A stretch of DNA of 9,885 nucleotides, taken from positions 1 through 9,885 of the forward strand of contig JAMPYH010000071.1 in NCBI GenBank assembly GCA_023700785.1, in the 5' to 3' direction. Shown here one piece after another: positions 6,165 through 9,885 of this stretch (the stretch's first letter is position 1; the number at the start of each line of letters is the position of its first letter). Below the pieces are notes generated by a model. That model had not been told where the DNA came from. It worked only from the letters and a program-made list of their open reading frames with translations, and ran no database searches. Made by a program: the position numbers and the translations under genes. This DNA is from Candidatus Zixiibacteriota bacterium (GTDB taxonomy: Bacteria; Zixibacteria; MSB-5A5; GN15; FEB-12).

Positions 6165-8393
6165 TTACCAGGCGGAGTTCTCCTCGAAGATACCGTTCAT
6201 CCGGCGGTACTCTTCCATCCGCTGATCCTCAAATCTCCTGATCTGATCAGCCGTGAAAGTCACCGCGGAGTTCGGGTACCGATTGATCGTTTCATTCGGC
6301 GCCACGCCAAGATTCGCGGGGTAGAGCCAATCCAGCATATGATTGATCACTGTCTGCATCTTCTCATCTTCCATCCCCAGCGGGGTGAAGCTGAAGTGGG
6401 CGGTCCGATAAAGACTGGTGCTCAGACGGATCGCGACCGGCGAACCATCGTAGCTCATATTCGGACCAAGCGGGTGGCTCAATCCATACTTGGACTTGTA
6501 CAGATAGAGCGGCTCGGTGTCGTTCGAACGGGAGACCCAGCCAACTTCGGGCAAGCAGGCAACCGTGTCCTCCCAACGAACGCGTGGCCGCTGGTAAAGC
6601 AGCAACTGGAGATTGTTCCAGTTGTAGCGTCGGTGCAGATTAGCGGTGTCTATCGCCAGATCCGGAAAGTTCTCCGGATCGTCCTCTAGCTTCAGGCTGT
6701 AGGCGCCATTAAAGTCCTCAATGCGAATAGACGGGTTAACATCGGTCGTATCCAGCGCATAGTGCATCCAGCCATGATATACAAATCCGGTGATGCCAAA
6801 GTAACGCTGATACTCGGCCGGCGGCGGGTCCGGGAAGTTCGGGTTGGACGGCAGAGAATTAAAATCCTGCCCTGCCGCTCCAGCGGAGCGCGCGAACTGC
6901 CAGACATTCACACCGGCGTCAATTGCTTTGAAGACCGTCACCGCCGGCGGCGCAAGGCTTTGTCCGGAGAGCATGTACATCTTCTCAGGCGTATCATTGT
7001 AAAGGATCACTATTTTGTACTGAAGCAGGCGCTTCAGCGCGACCTGGTTCGGACCGTCGATCTGGAAATAGTCTGTGCTGTCAAAAGAACTCGGCTTCCA
7101 GGTGTTGATCGCGTCCTTCCAGTAATGGAACGCCGTATCGTTGGTGAGACGGGTATCCAGATACGGGCGGTTCAGCGCGCGGAACTTACGGGTAAAGTCA
7201 ATGACCAGCACTTCGCGCTCATACTTCGGCTCAATAACGTTGACCGACCTGAATGCCGGGACCAGATCAGGTACGTTCGCGTCGTCGCGGCATCGCACCC
7301 ACAAAATGAACTTGGACTCAGACGTTTTCGCGGATGGGCGATTTCTGTACACGTTATAAATCGTGTCCGCGACATCGGTCACCCAATCAGAGGTCCCGGC
7401 GTCGGAGCTGTCCGCTATCCGGCGATGTCCCGCCGCGGCGAACGCTGGATCATCGATTGCCAGAACGCTATCAAGCGTGCCATACGGGTTGCTTGAGGTA
7501 ATGGTATCGATCAACAACTTGTTGCATTCGTAGGTCACCAACGTATCAGGAGTTGCCGCGGTATCCAGCGAATCGCAGTAGAATACGATGGAATCATGAT
7601 TACCAAGCTGATAGACGCGGCCATCGTTCGCCGAGAAGACCTTTCTCACGAAGTTCGCCATGACCGTCTCATACTCGCTCGAGGGCGAGCCGTAGGTGTA
7701 CGGGCCAAGCAGTTTCCACTGGAACTCAAATGGCGGCGGATCGGCGGGATAATCGATCTCATCTACGCCTCTCCAGGCCAATCTCACACCGGTGATAGCG
7801 CCCCCCTCGTTCACCGCGTTGATGAACGGCGAGGTCAGCTCGTCATATCCGGGCAGGCCGGGGATGACCGTCTGCGGCGGGTTATTGTTTCGATTAAAGC
7901 GGCGATAGACCACATCCGAACCCAGTCCCTGCTCGTCGAACGCCTGCAGGAATACATACTGCGGGACGTAGGAATTGATCGGGTCGTTCAGGTCGGCCTG
8001 CATGCGGACCGCGTTCTGCGTCTGCGGATCCGGCAGTGAGTCATCTACCTGCAGATAGGTCCAGGCGTCCAGCGGCAGCGACATGAGATCCTGCGCGATA
8101 TATTGCGCGGGGGTCTTGCCGCCCATGTCCGCTTCCAGCACCACCGCATAGCGGAACTGGCGCACCTGACCGTCGGGATCGGTCCCGATCCAATAGACGA
8201 TCGGGTTACGGGATGTTTGATAATCATCCGGCGGAATATTCACAAAATAGACCACCGGCTTCTGATTGGTGGTTTGCTCGCCGGTGATCCTGTCCGGGCA
8301 ACCGGACAACAATATCGCCGACGCGACCAGTGAGGCCGCCACACACAGCACGGTGAGTCGTGATCTAACTCCAGAAGTCATTGTAACCTTCAT
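6165..8393 (-). CDS. Large lipoprotein of unknown function with Rossmann/amidotransferase-like C-terminal half
   Basis: The 742-residue product begins with a signal sequence and a lipobox LSGC with Cys32, so it should be lipid-anchored in the envelope. Residues 45-170 form a beta-rich Ig/fibronectin-like module (PVVYFVNIPP, YWIGTDPDGQVRQFRYAVV), and a second such stretch may run from about 185 to 385. From about 394 the pattern changes to alternating strands and helices. VLVIDFT (395-401), KIVILYND (460-467), FKAIDAGVNVWQF (488-500) and a late AIRLSTS...AHFSFTPLGM segment followed by MLDWL (686-690) resemble ThuA-like or class I amidotransferase-like folds. I see no nucleophile elbow. The C-terminus (about 713-738) is a charged helix. 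ATG 8393 is used here. ATG 8381, with GAAGG five bases upstream, is an equal alternative and keeps the signal sequence. It lies 19 bases after the PorV-family gene and is the last gene before the terminator. No specific function can be assigned. Confidence 0.75.
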   Translation of the reverse strand: MKVTMTSGVRSRLTVLCVAASLVASAILLSGCPDRITGEQTTNQKPVVYFVNIPPDDYQTSRNPIVYWIGTDPDGQVRQFRYAVVLEADMGGKTPAQYIAQDLMSLPLDAWTYLQVDDSLPDPQTQNAVRMQADLNDPINSYVPQYVFLQAFDEQGLGSDVVYRRFNRNNNPPQTVIPGLPGYDELTSPFINAVNEGGAITGVRLAWRGVDEIDYPADPPPFEFQWKLLGPYTYGSPSSEYETVMANFVRKVFSANDGRVYQLGNHDSIVFYCDSLDTAATPDTLVTYECNKLLIDTITSSNPYGTLDSVLAIDDPAFAAAGHRRIADSSDAGTSDWVTDVADTIYNVYRNRPSAKTSESKFILWVRCRDDANVPDLVPAFRSVNVIEPKYEREVLVIDFTRKFRALNRPYLDTRLTNDTAFHYWKDAINTWKPSSFDSTDYFQIDGPNQVALKRLLQYKIVILYNDTPEKMYMLSGQSLAPPAVTVFKAIDAGVNVWQFARSAGAAGQDFNSLPSNPNFPDPPPAEYQRYFGITGFVYHGWMHYALDTTDVNPSIRIEDFNGAYSLKLEDDPENFPDLAIDTANLHRRYNWNNLQLLLYQRPRVRWEDTVACLPEVGWVSRSNDTEPLYLYKSKYGLSHPLGPNMSYDGSPVAIRLSTSLYRTAHFSFTPLGMEDEKMQTVINHMLDWLYPANLGVAPNETINRYPNSAVTFTADQIRRFEDQRMEEYRRMNGIFEENSAW

Positions 8394-8412
8394 CTTTCAT
8401 CTTCCCCTGCGC

Positions 8413-9390
8413 TCAGAAGCCTATCGCCATGCTGAATCGGTGCACTTCGGTCAGAATTCCGTAATCCTGATAGGCGTAGTCGAAGCGGAGTTCCTTTTCC
8501 TGACCGAACGGAAGGCGAAGACCGCCGCCAAAGGTCAGACCATCTTCGTCATAATTGAAGCGGCTGCCGGCACGAAGCACGAACCGATCGTTGAAGGTAT
8601 ACTCCAGACCAGCGTTATATTTTTCGAGGTTGTCCGAAGGATGCGATCCCTCCGCGGCAAACGTCATCATATGATCCTGATTATCCACCACGTTGATCGC
8701 GGCGCCAAACTTGAAGTTGATCGGGAGCGGATACGCTTTGTCGATGAACTTCATGTCAGGGCCGAAATTCGTGATCACCATCGCGATCTTGAATCCGCGG
8801 AAGCCGGTATCGTAGCTGGTGCCGACATCTGCCGACCAGCCATTGGCCGTATAGTCGTGGAAGTACTCGCCCACGTACTTGACGTTCACACCGATCGAGA
8901 AACGATCGGTCAGATAGCGCCCGTAGCCGACTGAAATGGCCATATCCTGCGCGGTAAACTCGCGGCCGGTCCCTTCGTAGGTCCCCTGCTGGTAAGTTCG
9001 TTCGATCATCTTGCCCGAACTGAGCCCATACACACCCACGCCAACCACGCCGCCGACTGCTTCGAGCGGTATGCCCATGCCGACAAAACCGTAGCTAACA
9101 TCAGCCGGGAGCGAGATATAGGTCGCCATAAACTCTTTGCCGAGCAGGGCGGTCAATCCGGCGGGGTTGTAATAAACCGCCGATATATCATTGGATACCG
9201 CGGTGAAGGCTTCGGCCATACCCATGGCACGAGCCGATACACCCAGTTCAAGGAACTGAGCACCCGTGGTGCCGACCTTTGCCTGAGCAGCCGCCAGCGA
9301 GGGAAGCATCAGTGCGACCAGCAGGACCAATAACGGTACGCTGAGTCCTCGGATGTCCCGGCCGGGGCGCCGGCTTCTTTGTGTCGCCAT
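8413..9390 (-). CDS. PorV/PorQ-family outer-membrane beta-barrel protein
   Basis: The 325-residue product has an N-terminal signal peptide (residues 1 to about 37, ending AQA). The mature start GTTGAQFLELGVSARAMGM is followed by AFTAVSNDISAVYYNPAGL, the hallmark of the PorV/PorQ (UPF0164) family, a FadL-like outer-membrane barrel. The rest is alternating beta strands rich in glycine and aromatic residues, and the protein ends in IGF. A terminal phenylalanine is typical for recognition by the barrel assembly machinery. In Bacteroidetes, PorV carries cargo between the type IX translocon and the surface attachment complex; many homologues in other FCB bacteria are uncharacterised. I prefer ATG 9390, where GAGGA (9399-9395) lies four bases upstream and the signal peptide has a normal n-region. 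ATG 9417, with GAGG six bases upstream, would add nine residues. It sits between the receptor gene (48-base gap) and the lipoprotein gene. Confidence 0.9.
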   Translation of the reverse strand: MATQRSRRPGRDIRGLSVPLLVLLVALMLPSLAAAQAKVGTTGAQFLELGVSARAMGMAEAFTAVSNDISAVYYNPAGLTALLGKEFMATYISLPADVSYGFVGMGIPLEAVGGVVGVGVYGLSSGKMIERTYQQGTYEGTGREFTAQDMAISVGYGRYLTDRFSIGVNVKYVGEYFHDYTANGWSADVGTSYDTGFRGFKIAMVITNFGPDMKFIDKAYPLPINFKFGAAINVVDNQDHMMTFAAEGSHPSDNLEKYNAGLEYTFNDRFVLRAGSRFNYDEDGLTFGGGLRLPFGQEKELRFDYAYQDYGILTEVHRFSMAIGF

Positions 9391-9438
9391 GTTATCCTCA
9401 TTACGCTTCATATACATTCGTTGCCTCGCGTCGGTCGG

Positions 9439-9885
9439 TTAGAGGTTCATCTCCAAGCCGACACGGATCTGACGGCCATAGCCCCAGTTGGTGGGATTGC
9501 GATCGTATTCGGTGCCCTCAAAGACGGTACCGTTGATATTCTGCTGGGTATCCGCGCGACCGGTGGTCGTGTAGATCGACTCAGCATTGCGGGTATCGAA
9601 AATGTTCTCCACCCAGAAGATGAAGCTATAGTCTATGCCGACGAATTTGAATTCTTTGTTGAACCGAACGTCAAAGTACGCGGTCGCCGGACGGCGAAGC
9701 GAGTTGCGTTCGATCTCTTCAGTGGACGATACCTCGAGGTTGGGGTATTTGCCATCCGGAGTGAACGGCCGTCCCGATTCAATGACCGCCTCAAGGCTCA
9801 AGGCCCAGCCGTTCGGGATCGGCAGACCGAACAGGCGCGGTTTCACGCTGTTCGGAATGTAGAACTGAACGTACGACTTGATCGA
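9439..9885 (-). CDS. TonB-dependent receptor, C-terminal end
   Basis: The frame is open from the window edge to the TAA at 9439-9441, giving the last 148 residues of a longer protein. The sequence is a run of amphipathic beta strands. FGLPIPNGWALSLEAVIESG precedes a RPFTP turn. ATAYFDVRFNKEF and YSFIFWVENIFDTRNAESIY are then the typical last strands of a TonB-dependent receptor barrel, where N-x-F-D-x-x-N is a common signature. The final strand is GYGRQIRVGLEMNL, so the last residue is leucine, a mild departure from the usual aromatic end. Such receptors import chelated metals, glycans or other ligands across the outer membrane using TonB energy. The plug domain and any carboxypeptidase-like N-terminal extension are outside the window, so the ligand cannot be inferred. 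The PorV-family gene follows 48 bases downstream, probably in the same transcript. Confidence 0.85.
   Translation of the reverse strand, partial: SIKSYVQFYIPNSVKPRLFGLPIPNGWALSLEAVIESGRPFTPDGKYPNLEVSSTEEIERNSLRRPATAYFDVRFNKEFKFVGIDYSFIFWVENIFDTRNAESIYTTTGRADTQQNINGTVFEGTEYDRNPTNWGYGRQIRVGLEMNL

Noticed and set aside
6762..7496. Plus-strand open frame of 244 codons opposite the lipoprotein
   Set aside because: It has arginine- and valine-rich composition, no ribosome binding site and no family motifs. It mirrors codon bias of the real gene on the other strand.
1..9885. Mobile element, CRISPR, tRNA/rRNA or defence-system signatures
   Set aside because: No transposase or integrase motifs, regular repeat-spacer pattern or RNA gene sequence was visible. 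All long coding regions are envelope or secreted proteins.

Overview
The window encodes an envelope and secretion-rich stretch of a Gram-negative-type bacterial chromosome with moderately high G+C. Outer-membrane proteins (a TonB-dependent receptor and a PorV/PorQ-type barrel), a lipoprotein signal, and a subtilase ending in a C-terminal module that begins with a YPNPFNPTT motif together point to the Fibrobacteres-Chlorobi-Bacteroidetes (FCB) superphylum. An uncultured lineage such as Zixibacteria or a relative fits best. That placement rests on family resemblance only; the window has no rRNA or marker gene.

Layout. Positions 1-700 (minus) hold the first 233 residues of a secreted M6-type metalloprotease, cut by the window edge. 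Positions 769-3675 (minus) hold a complete 968-residue secreted S8 serine protease with a propeptide, a full catalytic set and a C-terminal sorting-type domain. It lies 68 bases upstream of the M6 gene and reads the same way. A 258-base divergent intergenic region (3676-3933) follows, with an imperfect hairpin and a good sigma70-like promoter facing right. Positions 3934-6111 (plus) encode a GT-C membrane glycosyltransferase fused to a C-terminal TPR region. It converges on a second minus-strand cluster, and a hairpin terminator at 6115-6141 separates the two. That cluster, in transcription order, is the C-terminal end of a TonB-dependent receptor (9885-9439, cut by the edge), a PorV/PorQ-family outer-membrane barrel (9390-8413) and a 742-residue lipoprotein (8393-6165). 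Gaps of 48 and 19 bases suggest one operon.

How the genes may work together. The right-hand cluster looks like an outer-membrane assembly: receptor, barrel and surface or periplasmic lipoprotein. The left-hand pair looks like degradative or processing exoenzymes. The subtilase carries the kind of C-terminal domain associated with type IX-like export in FCB bacteria, and PorV is the outer-membrane shuttle protein of that pathway, so a functional link is possible but not shown here. The membrane glycosyltransferase may glycosylate envelope lipid or protein.

I found no mobile elements, CRISPR arrays, tRNA or rRNA genes, and no convincing evidence of a wholly new system. The items most worth a second look are the lipoprotein with an apparent Rossmann/amidotransferase-like C-terminal half, the possible leaderless start of the glycosyltransferase, and the pairing of a sorting-domain protease with a PorV homologue.
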